A DNA stretch of 64,000 bases from Pseudomonas oligotrophica (GCF_021726475.1 NZ_JAKJRU010000003.1:186001-250000); one strand, 5' to 3'. Counted from the stretch's first letter, positions 43,245-52,790 are shown. Made by a program: numbers and translations. The notes: generated by a model from the letters alone, not told the origin.

Positions 43245-44726
43245 ATGGTTCCCGTAATCGCCCTGGTGGGCCGGCCGAACGTCGGCAAGTCCACCCTGTT
43301 CAACCGGCTGACCAAGAGCCGTGACGCCATCGTTGCCGAATACGCCGGCCTGACCCGCGATCGCCAGTATGGCGAGGCCAAGTGGCAGGGCCGTACCTAT
43401 ATCGTGATCGACACCGGCGGCATTTCCGGCGACGAGGAGGGCATCGACGCGAAGATGGCCGAGCAGTCGCTGCAGGCCATCGAGGAGGCCGATGCGGTGC
43501 TGTTCATGGTCGACTCGCGTGCCGGGCTGACCGCGGGCGACCAGCTGATCGCCGAGCACCTGCGCAAGCGCAACAAGCGCTGCTTCCTTATCGCCAACAA
43601 GGTCGACACGGTCGACCCGGATATCGCCCGCGCCGAATTCAGCCCGCTGGGGCTGGGCGACGCGTTGCCGATCGCCGCTGCGCATGGCCGTGGCATCGGC
43701 CAGATGCTCGAGCAGGCACTGGGCGTGTTCCCGCGCGACGACGCCGGCGAAGACGCGCAGGAGGAGCAGGACGGCGAGGCCGGTGAGGCCGAGCCACGTC
43801 CGCGCCTGGAGCCCGGCCCGAGCGAGAAGGAAGGCATCAAGATCGCCATCGTCGGTCGCCCCAACGTCGGCAAGTCGACGCTGGTCAACCGCATGCTCGG
43901 CGAGGAGCGGGTGATCGTCTACGACCAGGCCGGCACCACCCGCGACAGCATCTACATCCCCTTCGAGCGCGACGAGGAGAAGTACACCCTGATCGACACC
44001 GCCGGCGTGCGCCGCCGCGGCAAGATCTTCGAGGCGGTCGAGAAGTTCTCGGTGGTCAAGACGCTGCAGGCGATCCAGGACGCCAACGTGGTGATCTTCG
44101 TCATGGACGCCCGCGAAGGCGTGGTCGAGCACGACCTCAACCTGCTCGGCTTCGTGCTGGAGACCGGCCGTGCGCTGGTCATCGCGCTGAACAAGTGGGA
44201 CGGCATGGAGCAGGGCGAGAAGGACTACGTGAAGACCGAGCTGGAGCGCCGGCTGTTCTTCGTCGACTTCGCCGACATCCATTTCATCTCGGCCAAGCAC
44301 GGCACCGGCGTCGGCCACCTGTACAAGTCGGTGCAGGCCGCGTTCAGGTCCGCGGTCACTCGCTGGCCGACCAGCCGCCTGACGCAGATCCTCGAGGACG
44401 CGGTGCAGGAGCACCAGCCGCCGATGGTCAACGGCCGGCGCATCAAGTTGCGTTACGCGCACCTGGGCGGGGCCAACCCGCCGCTGATCGTGATCCACGG
44501 CAACCAGGTGGATGCGGTGCCCAAGTCGTACACGCGCTATCTTGAAAACACCTATCGGCGGGTGCTCAAGCTGGTCGGCACGCCGATCCGCATCGACTAC
44601 AAGGGCGGCGACAACCCCTACGAGGGCAAGAAGAACACCCTCACCGATCGCCAGGTCAACAAGAAGCGCCGGCTCATGTCGCACCACAAGAAGGCCGAGA
44701 AGAAGCGCCGCGACAAGAAGCGCTGA
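43245..44726 (+). CDS. der: Ribosome assembly GTPase Der (EngA)
   Basis: 493 aa with two tandem GTPase domains and a C-terminal KH-like domain, needed for 50S subunit maturation. G1 motifs GRPNVGKST are at 9-17 and 204-212; DTGG/NKVD belong to the first domain and DTAG/NKWD to the second. An acidic linker (about 164-195) joins the domains. A very basic tail ([21 protein letters not shown]) ends the protein. TGGAG precedes the ATG. Confidence 0.97.
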   Translation: MVPVIALVGRPNVGKSTLFNRLTKSRDAIVAEYAGLTRDRQYGEAKWQGRTYIVIDTGGISGDEEGIDAKMAEQSLQAIEEADAVLFMVDSRAGLTAGDQLIAEHLRKRNKRCFLIANKVDTVDPDIARAEFSPLGLGDALPIAAAHGRGIGQMLEQALGVFPRDDAGEDAQEEQDGEAGEAEPRPRLEPGPSEKEGIKIAIVGRPNVGKSTLVNRMLGEERVIVYDQAGTTRDSIYIPFERDEEKYTLIDTAGVRRRGKIFEAVEKFSVVKTLQAIQDANVVIFVMDAREGVVEHDLNLLGFVLETGRALVIALNKWDGMEQGEKDYVKTELERRLFFVDFADIHFISAKHGTGVGHLYKSVQAAFRSAVTRWPTSRLTQILEDAVQEHQPPMVNGRRIKLRYAHLGGANPPLIVIHGNQVDAVPKSYTRYLENTYRRVLKLVGTPIRIDYKGGDNPYEGKKNTLTDRQVNKKRRLMSHHKKAEKKRRDKKR

Positions 44727-44786
44727 GCCCCGCGCCGGCGCACGCGCAACCCTGCCGGCGGGCGTGGCCCGCCTTCGGACTGACGG

Positions 44787-45935
44787 ATGATTAGCAGCAA
44801 GTTGCCGGACGTCGGCACGACCATCTTCACCACCATGTCGCAGCTGGCCGCCGAGACCGGTGCGATCAACCTGTCCCAGGGCTTCCCCGACTTCGACGGG
44901 CCGCAGGCGCTGCGCGAAGCGGTGGGCCGGCACGTGATGGCCGGCCACAACCAGTACGCGCCGATGACCGGCCTGCCGCAGCTGCGCGAGGCGATCGCCG
45001 CCAAGGTCGAGCGCCTGTATGGCCGCCGTGTCGATGCCGCGGCCGAGGTCACCGTCACGCCGGGTGCGACCCAGGCGATCTTCTGCGCGATCCAGGCGGT
45101 GGTCGGCGCCGGTGACGAGGTGATCGTCTTCGATCCCTGCTACGACAGCTACGACCCGGCGGTGCGGCTGGCCGGCGGTCGCTGCGTCCACCTGCCGCTG
45201 ACGCTGCCGGATTTCGCCATCGACTGGCAGCGCCTGGCCGAGGCCATCGGCCCGCGCACGCGGATGATCGTGCTGAACACGCCGCACAATCCCAGCGGCA
45301 CGCTGCTCGAGCGCAGCGACCTGGAGCGGCTGGCGGAGCTGATCCGCGAGCGTGACATCTGGCTGCTCAGCGACGAGGTCTACGAGCACCTGGTGTTCGA
45401 CGGCCGCGAGCACGCCAGTGTGCTGCGCCATGACGAACTCTACGCGCGCGCCTTCGTGGTCAGCTCGTTCGGCAAGACCTACCACGTCACCGGCTGGAAG
45501 ACCGGCTACGTGGTGGCGCCCGCGGCGCTGACCGCCGAGCTGCGCAAGGTCCACCAGTACGTCAGCTTCACCGGCGTCACCCCGCTGCAGTGGGCGCTGG
45601 CCGACTTCATGCTGGCGCATCCCGAGCATCTGGACGAACTGCCGGCCTTCTACCAGGCCAAGCGCGACCTGTTCTGCGACCTGCTGGCCGGCTCGCGCTT
45701 GGGCTTCACCCGGGCGGCGGGCACCTACTTCCAGCTCGCCGACTATTCGGCGATCCGCCCGGATCTCGACGACGTCGCCATGGCCGAATGGCTCACCCGC
45801 GTGCACGGCGTGGCGGCCATTCCGATCTCGGTGTTCTACCAGCAGCCGCCGGCCGGGCTCAGGCTGGTACGTTTCTGCTTTGCCAAACGGGAGGAGACGC
45901 TGCGTGAGGCAGCGCAACGACTATGCGCGATCTGA
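44787..45935 (+). CDS. Methionine/glutamine-type aminotransferase (YbdL-like)
   Basis: 382 aa fold-type I PLP aminotransferase. Conserved parts are LSQGFPDFDGP, NQYAPMTGLPQLREAI, VTPGATQAIF, LNTPHNPSGT, LLSDEVYEHLVFDG and the Schiff-base region SSFGKTYHVTGWKTGY (Lys230), then RFCFAKREETL. It resembles YbdL/kynurenine-type transaminases, which accept methionine or glutamine with 2-oxo acids. The next gene, overlapping by 13 bp, is an omega-amidase, supporting a glutamine transaminase-omega-amidase route for salvaging 2-oxo acids such as KMTB. Confidence 0.9.
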   Translation: MISSKLPDVGTTIFTTMSQLAAETGAINLSQGFPDFDGPQALREAVGRHVMAGHNQYAPMTGLPQLREAIAAKVERLYGRRVDAAAEVTVTPGATQAIFCAIQAVVGAGDEVIVFDPCYDSYDPAVRLAGGRCVHLPLTLPDFAIDWQRLAEAIGPRTRMIVLNTPHNPSGTLLERSDLERLAELIRERDIWLLSDEVYEHLVFDGREHASVLRHDELYARAFVVSSFGKTYHVTGWKTGYVVAPAALTAELRKVHQYVSFTGVTPLQWALADFMLAHPEHLDELPAFYQAKRDLFCDLLAGSRLGFTRAAGTYFQLADYSAIRPDLDDVAMAEWLTRVHGVAAIPISVFYQQPPAGLRLVRFCFAKREETLREAAQRLCAI

Positions 45936-46717
45936 ACGACTTGCCCGATCTCGAACTGGCGCTGATCCAGACCGAACTGGTCTGGCAGGACGCCAGGGCC
46001 AACCGCGAACGCTTCGCCACGCTGCTGGAGCAGGCCCGCGGCGCCGACCTCATCGTCCTGCCGGAGATGTTCACCACCGGCTTTTCCATGGACTCGGCGG
46101 CGCTGGCCGAGCCGGAGGAGGGGGCGACCTACCAGTGGCTGCGCGAACAGGCCGCGCGGCTGGACGCGGTGGTCACCGGCTCGGTGATCATCGAGGCGGC
46201 CGACGGCAGCCATCGCAACCGCCTGCTCTGGGCGCGCCCGGACGGCGAGGTGCTGCACTACGACAAGCGCCACCTGTTCCGCATGGCCGGCGAACACCGG
46301 CACTACACGCCGGGCATGCAGCAGGCGCTGTTCGAGGTGAACGGCTGGCGCGTGCGCCCGTTGATCTGCTACGACCTGCGCTTCCCGGTCTGGAGCCGCG
46401 ACCCGCACGGCACCGATCTGCTGCTCTACACCGCCAACTGGCCGGCGGCGCGGCGCGATGCCTGGAACCGCCTGTTGCCGGCGCGCGCCATCGAGAACCT
46501 CTGCTATGTGGCGGCGGTCAATCGTGTCGGCGAGGATGGCAAGGGCTACCCGTACAGCGGTGATACGCAGGTGCTGGACTTCAAGGGTGACCTGCTGCTC
46601 GAGGCGCGTGACGGCGATGGCGTGTTCCGCTGCTCGTTGCGCGCCCGCGACCTGGCGGCCTTTCGCGAGCGCTTCCCGGCCTACCACGACAGCGATGCCT
46701 TCGAGCTTCAGCTCTGA
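45923..46717 (+). CDS. Omega-amidase (YafV-like nitrilase family)
   Basis: 264 aa carbon-nitrogen hydrolase with the catalytic triad Glu48 (VLPEMFTTGFS), Lys115 (HYDKRHLFRMAGE) and Cys149 (RPLICYDLRFP). YafV/Nit2-type enzymes hydrolyse 2-oxoglutaramate or 2-oxosuccinamate produced by transaminases. The overlap with the aminotransferase gene argues that the two steps are coupled. Converges with the small minus-strand gene (10-bp overlap). Confidence 0.92.
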   Translation: MRDLNDLPDLELALIQTELVWQDARANRERFATLLEQARGADLIVLPEMFTTGFSMDSAALAEPEEGATYQWLREQAARLDAVVTGSVIIEAADGSHRNRLLWARPDGEVLHYDKRHLFRMAGEHRHYTPGMQQALFEVNGWRVRPLICYDLRFPVWSRDPHGTDLLLYTANWPAARRDAWNRLLPARAIENLCYVAAVNRVGEDGKGYPYSGDTQVLDFKGDLLLEARDGDGVFRCSLRARDLAAFRERFPAYHDSDAFELQL

Positions 46718-46893
46718 TCGCCCGCCGCTGCGAGGCGGCGAACCAGATAGGCCTGCTTGTGCCCGCGCCGCTCGTAGTCGCGCATCGCCCGCTCGGCGGC
46801 GCTGCGTTCGGCGAAGCGGGCCATCTCGACCTCGTTGCCGTTGTCGTCGATGCGGTAGAGCAGCCAGTGCGGCGCCTGCGCGGCGGGTTTCAT
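46708..46893 (-). CDS. Small protein of unknown function (61 aa)
   Basis: 61 aa, soluble, PHWLLYRIDDNGNEVEMARFAERSAAERAMRDYERRGHKQAYLVRRL. The pattern (short strands, then a helix with alternating Ala/Arg) could be a small alpha/beta domain. The ATG overlaps the upstream DUF2784 stop by 4 bp (ATGA), which supports expression as the last gene of that operon. No named family recognised. Confidence 0.7.
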   Translation of the reverse strand: MKPAAQAPHWLLYRIDDNGNEVEMARFAERSAAERAMRDYERRGHKQAYLVRRLAAAGDQS

Positions 46894-47276
46894 CGGCCGG
46901 CGCGCGACGCTCGGCTGGCCACGCGCCGGCGCCAGACCCAGGCATAGATCAGCAGGTTGGCCAGCAGCACCACGCCGGCCAGCACGTACTGCACCGGCAG
47001 GTTGAGCCAGGCCGGGTAGAGCACCGGCAGCAGGTAGTGCTCGATGAAGCCCTCGCTGTAGCCGGCCTCGCCGGACAAGGTGCGCAACTGCTGCTCCCAG
47101 CGGGTCAACGGGCAGCCGCGGTCCGCCAGCTCGACATAGAAGGCCCAGGCCGCGGCCGGCAGGTGCAGGATCAGCAGCGGGGGTTTCCAGGCGACCAGCA
47201 GGCCGCCGAGCAGGGCGAAGGCGACGAAGGCCAGGTGCAGCACCAGCAGGCTATCGGCGGCCAGACGATAGAGCAT
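46890..47276 (-). CDS. DUF2784 membrane protein
   Basis: 128 aa with three or four membrane helices: DSLLVLHLAFVAFALLGGLL, LLILHLPAAAWAFYVELADRGCPLTRWEQ, and a C-terminal VQYVLAGVVLLANLLIYAW. The CPLTxWE segment is the DUF2784 hallmark. Function unknown. It starts 1 bp after the DUF2238 gene and overlaps the next gene by 4 bp. Confidence 0.88.
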   Translation of the reverse strand: MLYRLAADSLLVLHLAFVAFALLGGLLVAWKPPLLILHLPAAAWAFYVELADRGCPLTRWEQQLRTLSGEAGYSEGFIEHYLLPVLYPAWLNLPVQYVLAGVVLLANLLIYAWVWRRRVASRASRAGR

Positions 47277-47277
47277 G

Positions 47278-47907
47278 TCAGCGTACCCGCGAGAGATGGC
47301 CAGCCACTTCGGCGATCTGCCGGTCGTGCAGGCGCGTCAGGGAGAGCAGCCCGAACGAGGCACCGATCAGCGCCAGGAACATGTCCGACTGGGTATCCCA
47401 GGGGTCGCCCTGGGTTCCGAGGAAATCCACCGCGCCGCCGCCGGCGAGCAGCGCCACCCACCACTCGATCAGCTCATAGAAGGCGCTGATCGCCAGTGCC
47501 ACGCAGACGGCGAGAAAACCCAGCATCGGCCCCGGGCGCAGGTAGCCGTTGCGCAGCAGGATCTCGCGGGCGACCAGCATCGGCACCAGGCCCTGCATGA
47601 AATGGCCGAGCTTGTCGTAGGGGTTGCGTGCCAGATCCAGCGCGTCCTGGACCCAGAAGCCCAGCGGCACCCGGGCGTAGGTGTAGGCACCGCCGAGGAT
47701 CAGCACCAGCGCGTGGAAGGCGATCAACACGTAGAGCAGGCGGGTGAGCGGAAAGCGGCGGTAGCTGGCCCACAGCACGGGGGCGGCGATCAATACCGGC
47801 GCGACTTCCAGCAGCCAGGTCGCGCGGTCATAGGGCGCGATGCCGGACAGGCCGAGGGAGAAGGCAACGATCAGCGCCAATGCTGCGAGAAGTCTGCGCT
47901 CGGCCAT
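47278..47907 (-). CDS. DUF2238 (YjdF-type) integral membrane protein
   Basis: 209 aa with about six membrane helices. The family blocks GGAYTYARVPLGFWVQDALDLARNPYDKLGHFMQGLVP and AFYELIEWWVALLAGGGAVDFLGTQGDPWDTQSDM are conserved; the Asp/His/Glu residues in them could bind a metal. Function unknown. First gene of a three-gene leftward unit with DUF2784 and the 61-aa gene. Confidence 0.9.
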   Translation of the reverse strand: MAERRLLAALALIVAFSLGLSGIAPYDRATWLLEVAPVLIAAPVLWASYRRFPLTRLLYVLIAFHALVLILGGAYTYARVPLGFWVQDALDLARNPYDKLGHFMQGLVPMLVAREILLRNGYLRPGPMLGFLAVCVALAISAFYELIEWWVALLAGGGAVDFLGTQGDPWDTQSDMFLALIGASFGLLSLTRLHDRQIAEVAGHLSRVR

Positions 47908-47973
47908 GCCGGTCCTGCCGTGGGGGAAGTGCAGACAGCATGCAATGGCGACCGCTTGCCAGCAAGCATGGCG

Positions 47974-48687
47974 TCAGCGGATCGCCAGGCGATTGCGCCG
48001 CGGACAGCTGCGCAGGTCGACGTCGGCGACGTGGGGGTTGGCGTTGCCCTGCACGCAGGCGATGTGGCGGTTGCGCCAGCGCTCCCATTCGCTGACTGGG
48101 TACTGGCGGTTCCAGATGTCGAACAGCCGGCGGTCCTGGCGCGACAGCCGCAGCCCGTAGCGGTCGCTCATGTAGAAATAGGTGCGGGCGATGGTGCCGC
48201 GGCTGTGCTCGGCGGGCATCGCGGTGCGTTGCTTGAAGTTCACCACGAAGGGGCAGGCGCCGTACTGGCTGGGCTTTTCCGGCAGCATGCCGAAGCCGAA
48301 GTTGCTGCGGTCGCCGTTCACCTCGCCGACCACTGGCACCAGGTTGTGCAGGTCCGCCTCGGCCTGGCTGAACAGCGGGTCGTTGCGCGTGCAGTTCTTG
48401 CGGCCGCCATTCTGCCAGCACTGGCGCTGATGGCCGATCACCCAGGCCGGCACGATGTGTTCCCACTCGACCCGGGCCGCCCGTTGCGGCTGCTTGCGCG
48501 GCCGGTAGCCACAGCTGTTCAGGTCGATGCGGTTGCCCTTGAAGGCGCAGCCGCAGTAGAAGTCCACCGGGCGCTCGGCATAGATCTGCCAGGCGAGCTT
48601 CTTCGCCTCGCGAAAGGTGCGCGGCGCTTCGGCATGTGCGGTACAGGCGAGCAGCAGGGTAAGCAGGAGCAGGGCGATACGCGGCAT
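47974..48687 (-). CDS. Periplasmic endonuclease I (EndA/Vvn family)
   Basis: 237 aa. Signal peptide MPRIALLLLTLLLACTAHAEA, then a Cys-rich nuclease domain. The catalytic segment is RVEWEHIVPAWVIG, followed by CWQNGGRKNC, AEADLHNLVPVVGEVNGDRSNFGFGML and the Asn/His-containing WNRQYPVSEWERWRNRHIA. EndA/Vvn enzymes are disulfide-bonded, secreted nonspecific nucleases. The Cys pairs visible here support periplasmic or extracellular folding. Probably degrades incoming or extracellular DNA. Confidence 0.93.
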   Translation of the reverse strand: MPRIALLLLTLLLACTAHAEAPRTFREAKKLAWQIYAERPVDFYCGCAFKGNRIDLNSCGYRPRKQPQRAARVEWEHIVPAWVIGHQRQCWQNGGRKNCTRNDPLFSQAEADLHNLVPVVGEVNGDRSNFGFGMLPEKPSQYGACPFVVNFKQRTAMPAEHSRGTIARTYFYMSDRYGLRLSRQDRRLFDIWNRQYPVSEWERWRNRHIACVQGNANPHVADVDLRSCPRRNRLAIR

Positions 48688-48769
48688 GCAGTTCTCGACG
48701 ACAGGCTGAGAAACGCATCCTTGCGTGGGGCCGGCATCTTACCGCTCCATGAGGAAAAGTCTTTGATAA

Positions 48770-49633
48770 TCAGACGGTTGGTAGTTTACGACGGCTAAGT
48801 CCGTTGACCTTGAGCGAGGCCACGATCAGCCCGCCGCCGACGACGAGCAGCAAAAGATCGGCGTGGCTGCCCCAGAACACCAGGTTGAGGACCAGCCCGA
48901 CCGGCACCGACAGGTTGTTCATCACCGCCAGGGTGCCGGCATCGACCTGGGTGGCGCCCTTGTTCCAGCAGAACTGGCCGAGCGCGGTGGCCAGCACGCC
49001 CATCCACAGCAGCACGCCCCACTGCAGGTCGGTGCTCGGCAGGCGGTCGGGGTCGCCGAGCGCCAGCCAGGCTGGCAGCACCACGACCAATGCGCCAAGG
49101 AAGAAGTAGCCGAAGCGCCGGTGCAGCGGGATGGCGGACGGATAGCGCCGGGCCAGCTGGCGGTAGCCGACCTGGCCGGCGGCGAAGGTGAAGTTGGCCA
49201 GCTGCATCAGCAGGAAGCCGCCGAGGAAGTCGCTCGACAGCTGGTCGTAGCGGATCAATCCGGCGCCGATCACGGCGATCGCCGCCGCAAGCAGCGCCCA
49301 AGGGTTAAAGCGGCGCTCGAGCGCGTCGTCGATCAGCGTCACGTGCAGCGGCGTCAGCACGGTGAACAGCAGGATTTCGGCGACGCTCAGCAGGTTGAAG
49401 CTCAGGTACAGGCAAATGTAGGTGACGCCGAACTGCAGGGCGCCGACCAGTGCGACGCCGGCCATGAAGCGCGGCTCGACCCCGCGCCAGCGGGTCAGCG
49501 GCAGGAATACCGCGGCGGCCAGCAGCACGCGGGTGAGCACGGCGAAGTAGCTGTCGACCTGGCCGGCCAGGTGCGCGCCGATGAGGTTGAACGACAGCGC
49601 CCAGAGCAGCGTGACGAAAATCAGGTAGCCCAT
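48770..49633 (-). CDS. EamA-family (DMT) permease
   Basis: 287 aa, ten likely membrane helices in two EamA repeats (FVTLLWALSFNLIGAHLAG, FNLLSVAEILLFTVLTPLHVTLIDD; then FLLMQLANFTFAAGQVGYRQLA, MGVLATALGQFCWNKGATQVDAGTLAVMNNLSVPVGL). Members export amino acids, carboxylates or other metabolites. Substrate not assignable. It lies between adh and endA on the same strand with 80-bp gaps. Confidence 0.88.
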   Translation of the reverse strand: MGYLIFVTLLWALSFNLIGAHLAGQVDSYFAVLTRVLLAAAVFLPLTRWRGVEPRFMAGVALVGALQFGVTYICLYLSFNLLSVAEILLFTVLTPLHVTLIDDALERRFNPWALLAAAIAVIGAGLIRYDQLSSDFLGGFLLMQLANFTFAAGQVGYRQLARRYPSAIPLHRRFGYFFLGALVVVLPAWLALGDPDRLPSTDLQWGVLLWMGVLATALGQFCWNKGATQVDAGTLAVMNNLSVPVGLVLNLVFWGSHADLLLLVVGGGLIVASLKVNGLSRRKLPTV

Positions 49634-49715
49634 GGGCCCTCCGTTGCGAAGGGCTGCGACCTTAGCCGTTCCGGGCGGTCAGGGAAAGCCGCCCCGGCGC
49701 GGGGCGGCGGCAGGC

Positions 49716-50771
49716 TCAGGCGGGGTCGAGGGTCGCCATGTCGATGACGAAGCGGTACTTCACGTCGCTCCTGAGCATGCGCTCGTAGGCCTCGTTGATG
49801 TCCTGCATGCGGATCATCTCGATGTCCGAGACGATGTTGTGCTCGGCGCAGAAGTCGAGCATCTCCTGGGTCTCGAGGATGCCACCGATCAGCGAGCCGG
49901 CGATGCGGCGACGCTTGAAGATCAGGCCGAACACGCTGGGCGAGGGATGCGGCGTGGCCGGCGCGCCGACCAGGGTCATGGTGGCATCGCGCTTGAGCAG
50001 GTTGACGAAGGCATCGAGGTTGTGCGGTGCGGCCACCGTGTTGAGGATGAAGTCGAAGCTGTTGGCATGCGCGGCCATTTCCCCGGCGTTCTTCGATACC
50101 ACCACCTCCTTGGCGCCCAGGCGCAGGGCGTCCTCGCGCTTGTCGGGGCTGGTGGTGAACAGCACCACGTGCGCGCCCATCGCCGCGGCGATCTTCACCG
50201 CCATGTGGCCGAGGCCGCCGAGGCCGACCACGCCGACCTTCTGCCCCGGGCCGACCTTCCACTGGCGCAGCGGCGAATAGGTGGTGATGCCGGCGCAGAG
50301 CAGCGGCGCCACGGCGGCGAGGTTGTCGGTATGGCTGATGCGCAGGACGAACTTCTCGTCGACCACGATGTTGTCGGCATAGCCGCCGTAGGTGTTCTCG
50401 CCACCGCCAAAGGCCGGGCCGTTGTAGGTGCCGACGAAGCCCTTCTCGCAATACTGTTCCAGCCCCTCGCTGCAGGAGGCGCAGCTATGGCAGCTGTCGA
50501 CCATGCAGCCGACGCCAACGGTATCGCCCGGCTGGAACTTGGCCACCGAGCTGCCCACCGAGACCACGCGGCCGACGATCTCGTGCCCGGGGACCGAGGG
50601 GTACAGGGTGTTGTTCCACTCGTTGCGCGCAGTGTGCAGGTCCGAGTGGCAGACGCCGCAATAGAGGATCTCGATCTGCACGTCGTTGGCGCCCGGCGTG
50701 CGGCGCTGGAAGCGATACGGCGCGAGCGGGCTGGTGGGATTCTGGGCGGCGTAGCCTTTGGCCTCGAGCAT
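49716..50771 (-). CDS. Zinc-dependent NADP-type alcohol dehydrogenase (YahK/CAD family)
   Basis: 351 aa. Catalytic zinc ligands Cys41 (YCGVCHSDLH), His63/Glu64 (PGHEIVGRV) and a later Cys in LLCAGITTYSPL; structural zinc site Cys94, Cys97, Cys100, Cys108. Nucleotide-binding loop GLGGLGHMAVKIA; TTSPDKRED after the second strand suggests NADP(H). Related enzymes reduce broad aldehydes. The ATG giving MLEAKGYAAQ was chosen. A strong terminator separates it from leuA upstream. Confidence 0.93.
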   Translation of the reverse strand: MLEAKGYAAQNPTSPLAPYRFQRRTPGANDVQIEILYCGVCHSDLHTARNEWNNTLYPSVPGHEIVGRVVSVGSSVAKFQPGDTVGVGCMVDSCHSCASCSEGLEQYCEKGFVGTYNGPAFGGGENTYGGYADNIVVDEKFVLRISHTDNLAAVAPLLCAGITTYSPLRQWKVGPGQKVGVVGLGGLGHMAVKIAAAMGAHVVLFTTSPDKREDALRLGAKEVVVSKNAGEMAAHANSFDFILNTVAAPHNLDAFVNLLKRDATMTLVGAPATPHPSPSVFGLIFKRRRIAGSLIGGILETQEMLDFCAEHNIVSDIEMIRMQDINEAYERMLRSDVKYRFVIDMATLDPA

Positions 50772-50860
50772 GGTGCGTCTCCTGCGTGCGTGGAAAGGGA
50801 GGACAGTCTGGACGCGTCCGGGGTTCCTCCACAACGGCCGGCTGGCGCAGGCGCGGACAC

Positions 50861-50893
50861 AAGAAAGGGGACGCCCCGGGCGTCCCCTTTCTT
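50861..50893 (-). terminator. Terminator of leuA
   Basis: Perfect inverted repeat with 16-nt arms (AAGAAAGGGGACGCCC and its complement) starting 11 bp after the leuA stop. On the minus strand the stem ends in TTTCTT. Confidence 0.85.
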
Positions 50894-50903
50894 CACCCCA
50901 GGC

Positions 50904-52574
50904 TCAGGCCGCCTGGCTGGCCGACTCGCGCAGGGCCCGGTTGAGGGCGCTGAACAGCGCGCGGATGCTCGCCGTGGTGATGTTCTCGTCGATGCCGATG
51001 CCATGCAGCGGGCGCTGGCCGTCCAGGCGTACCTCGATGTAGGCCGCGGCCCTGGCATTGCTGCCGGCGCCGATGGCGTGCTCGTGGTAGTCCATGATCT
51101 CCAGCTTGACCGGCAATGCGGCGACCAGCGCTTCCAGCGGGCCCTTGCCGATGCCGCGCCAGTGCTGCGTCTGGTTGTCGGCGAGCACCTCGACATCGAG
51201 CGCGCTGGTGCCGTTTTCCTCTTGCAGGCGATGGCCCTTGAGCGCATAGGGCGCGGTGGCCTGCAGGTATTCGCTCTCGAGCAGCGCGTAGATCTGCCGG
51301 GCACTCATCTCCAGGCCGAGGCGGTCGGTTTCCTTCTGCACCACCTGGCTGAACTCGATCTGCATGCGCCGCGGCAGGCTGATGCCGTATTCCTGCTCGA
51401 GCAGGAAAGTGATGCCGCCCTTGCCCGACTGGCTGTTGACGCGGATGACCGCCTCGTAGCTGCGGCCGATGTCGGCCGGGTCGATCGGCAGGTAGGGCAC
51501 TTCCCAGATCCCATCCGGATCCTGCTGGGCGAAGCCCTTGCGGATCGCGTCCTGGTGCGAGCCGGAGAACGCGGTGTGCACCAGGTCGCCGACATAGGGG
51601 TGGCGCGGGTGCACCGGCAGCTGGTTGCATTCCTCGACCACCTTGCGCACGGCATCGATGTCGGAGAAGTCCAGCTGCGGGTCGATGCCCTGGGTGTACA
51701 TGTTCAGCGCCACGGTGACCAGATCGACGTTGCCGGTGCGCTCGCCGTTGCCGAACAGGCAGCCCTCGACGCGGTCGGCGCCGGCCATCAGGCCCAGCTC
51801 GGTCGCCGCTACGCCGGTGCCGCGGTCGTTGTGGGTATGCAGGCTGACCAGCACGCTGTCGCGGCGGTCGATGTGCCGGCAGAAATACTCGATCTGGTCG
51901 GCGTAGATGTTTGGTGTGGCCGCCTCGACGGTGGCCGGCAGGTTGAGGATCAGCTTCTGCGCCGGCGTCGGCTGGAACACCTCGATCACCGCGTTGCACA
52001 CCTCGACTGCGAACTCCGGCTCGGTGGAGCTGAAGATCTCCGGTGAATACTCGAAGCGCCAGTTGGTCTCCGGGTTCTCGGCGGCCAGGCGCTTGATGAT
52101 CGTGCCGGCGTTCACGGCGATCTGCACCACGCCGGCCTTGTCCTGGTTGAAGACGATGCGGCGGAAGCTCGGCGCGGTGGCGTTGTAGTAGTGGACGATG
52201 GCCTGCCTGGCGCCCTTGAGCGACTCGAAGGTGCGGGTGATCAGGTCCTCGCGGGCCTGGGTCAGCACCTGGATGGTCACGTCGTCGGGGATGTGGCCGC
52301 CTTCGATCAGCTCTCGGACGAAGTCGAAGTCGGTCTGCGAGGCCGAGGGGAAGCCCACCTCGATCTCCTTGATGCCGACCGCGACCAGCGTCTTGAAGAA
52401 GCGCATCTTCTTCGCCGCGTCCATCGGTTCGATCAGCGACTGGTTGCCATCACGCAGGTCGGAGGAGAGCCAGATCGGCGCCTTGTCGATCACCCGGCTT
52501 GGCCAGCTGCGATCGGTGAGGTTGAGCGGGGCGAAGGCGCGGTATTTGCGAGAGGGATCCTTGAGCATGGTCAT
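50904..52574 (-). CDS. leuA: 2-isopropylmalate synthase (type 2 LeuA)
   Basis: 556 aa. First step of leucine synthesis: acetyl-CoA plus 2-oxoisovalerate. The catalytic loop [16 protein letters not shown] (Arg41, Asp42) and metal-binding HxH ([11 protein letters not shown]) are present, and a C-terminal regulatory domain for leucine feedback starts near residue 430. Length and sequence fit the longer alpha-IPMS type used by Pseudomonas and Corynebacterium. Monocistronic: a terminator follows, and the upstream region is divergent. No Leu-rich leader peptide was found upstream. Confidence 0.96.
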   Translation of the reverse strand: MTMLKDPSRKYRAFAPLNLTDRSWPSRVIDKAPIWLSSDLRDGNQSLIEPMDAAKKMRFFKTLVAVGIKEIEVGFPSASQTDFDFVRELIEGGHIPDDVTIQVLTQAREDLITRTFESLKGARQAIVHYYNATAPSFRRIVFNQDKAGVVQIAVNAGTIIKRLAAENPETNWRFEYSPEIFSSTEPEFAVEVCNAVIEVFQPTPAQKLILNLPATVEAATPNIYADQIEYFCRHIDRRDSVLVSLHTHNDRGTGVAATELGLMAGADRVEGCLFGNGERTGNVDLVTVALNMYTQGIDPQLDFSDIDAVRKVVEECNQLPVHPRHPYVGDLVHTAFSGSHQDAIRKGFAQQDPDGIWEVPYLPIDPADIGRSYEAVIRVNSQSGKGGITFLLEQEYGISLPRRMQIEFSQVVQKETDRLGLEMSARQIYALLESEYLQATAPYALKGHRLQEENGTSALDVEVLADNQTQHWRGIGKGPLEALVAALPVKLEIMDYHEHAIGAGSNARAAAYIEVRLDGQRPLHGIGIDENITTASIRALFSALNRALRESASQAA

Positions 52575-52597
52575 GGCGGTTTTCCTGCGGTTCCGAG

Positions 52598-52790
52598 GCC
52601 TGCCTGCAGCAGGCGGGCCAGCTGATCGATGACGAAAGACGCGACGTTATGCGTTCGCCCGATGTGCTTGCAAGGGCTGGCATAAAATTGGTGATTCCTG
52701 CCGTTAATCAGTGATTTTCAGAATAAAATCAAATCAAAAGACGATTGTGCGCAATTCAATCATCTTGCTGCGTTGCGGCGACATGCCGCA
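52598..52790. promoter_or_regulatory. Divergent regulatory region between leuA and the copper-receptor operon
   Basis: The middle (about 52680-52765) is clearly AT-richer than the surroundings and should hold both promoters, though I could not fix hexamers. On the right is TGCGGC-GACAT-GCCGCA (52774-52790), a perfect 6-bp-arm palindrome suitable for a dimeric regulator. In the leuA leader is GCCTGC-CTGCA-GCAGGC (52598-52614). Confidence 0.45.

Noticed and set aside
42420-45917. A 1165-codon open frame on the minus strand across bamB and der
   Set aside because: It lies antisense to three strongly supported genes and has the His/Gln/Arg-rich composition typical of shadow frames in GC-rich DNA.
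52575-52700. Leucine leader peptide/attenuator upstream of leuA
   Set aside because: The only small frame on the minus strand lacks consecutive Leu codons and no terminator/antiterminator pair with a T-run is seen.
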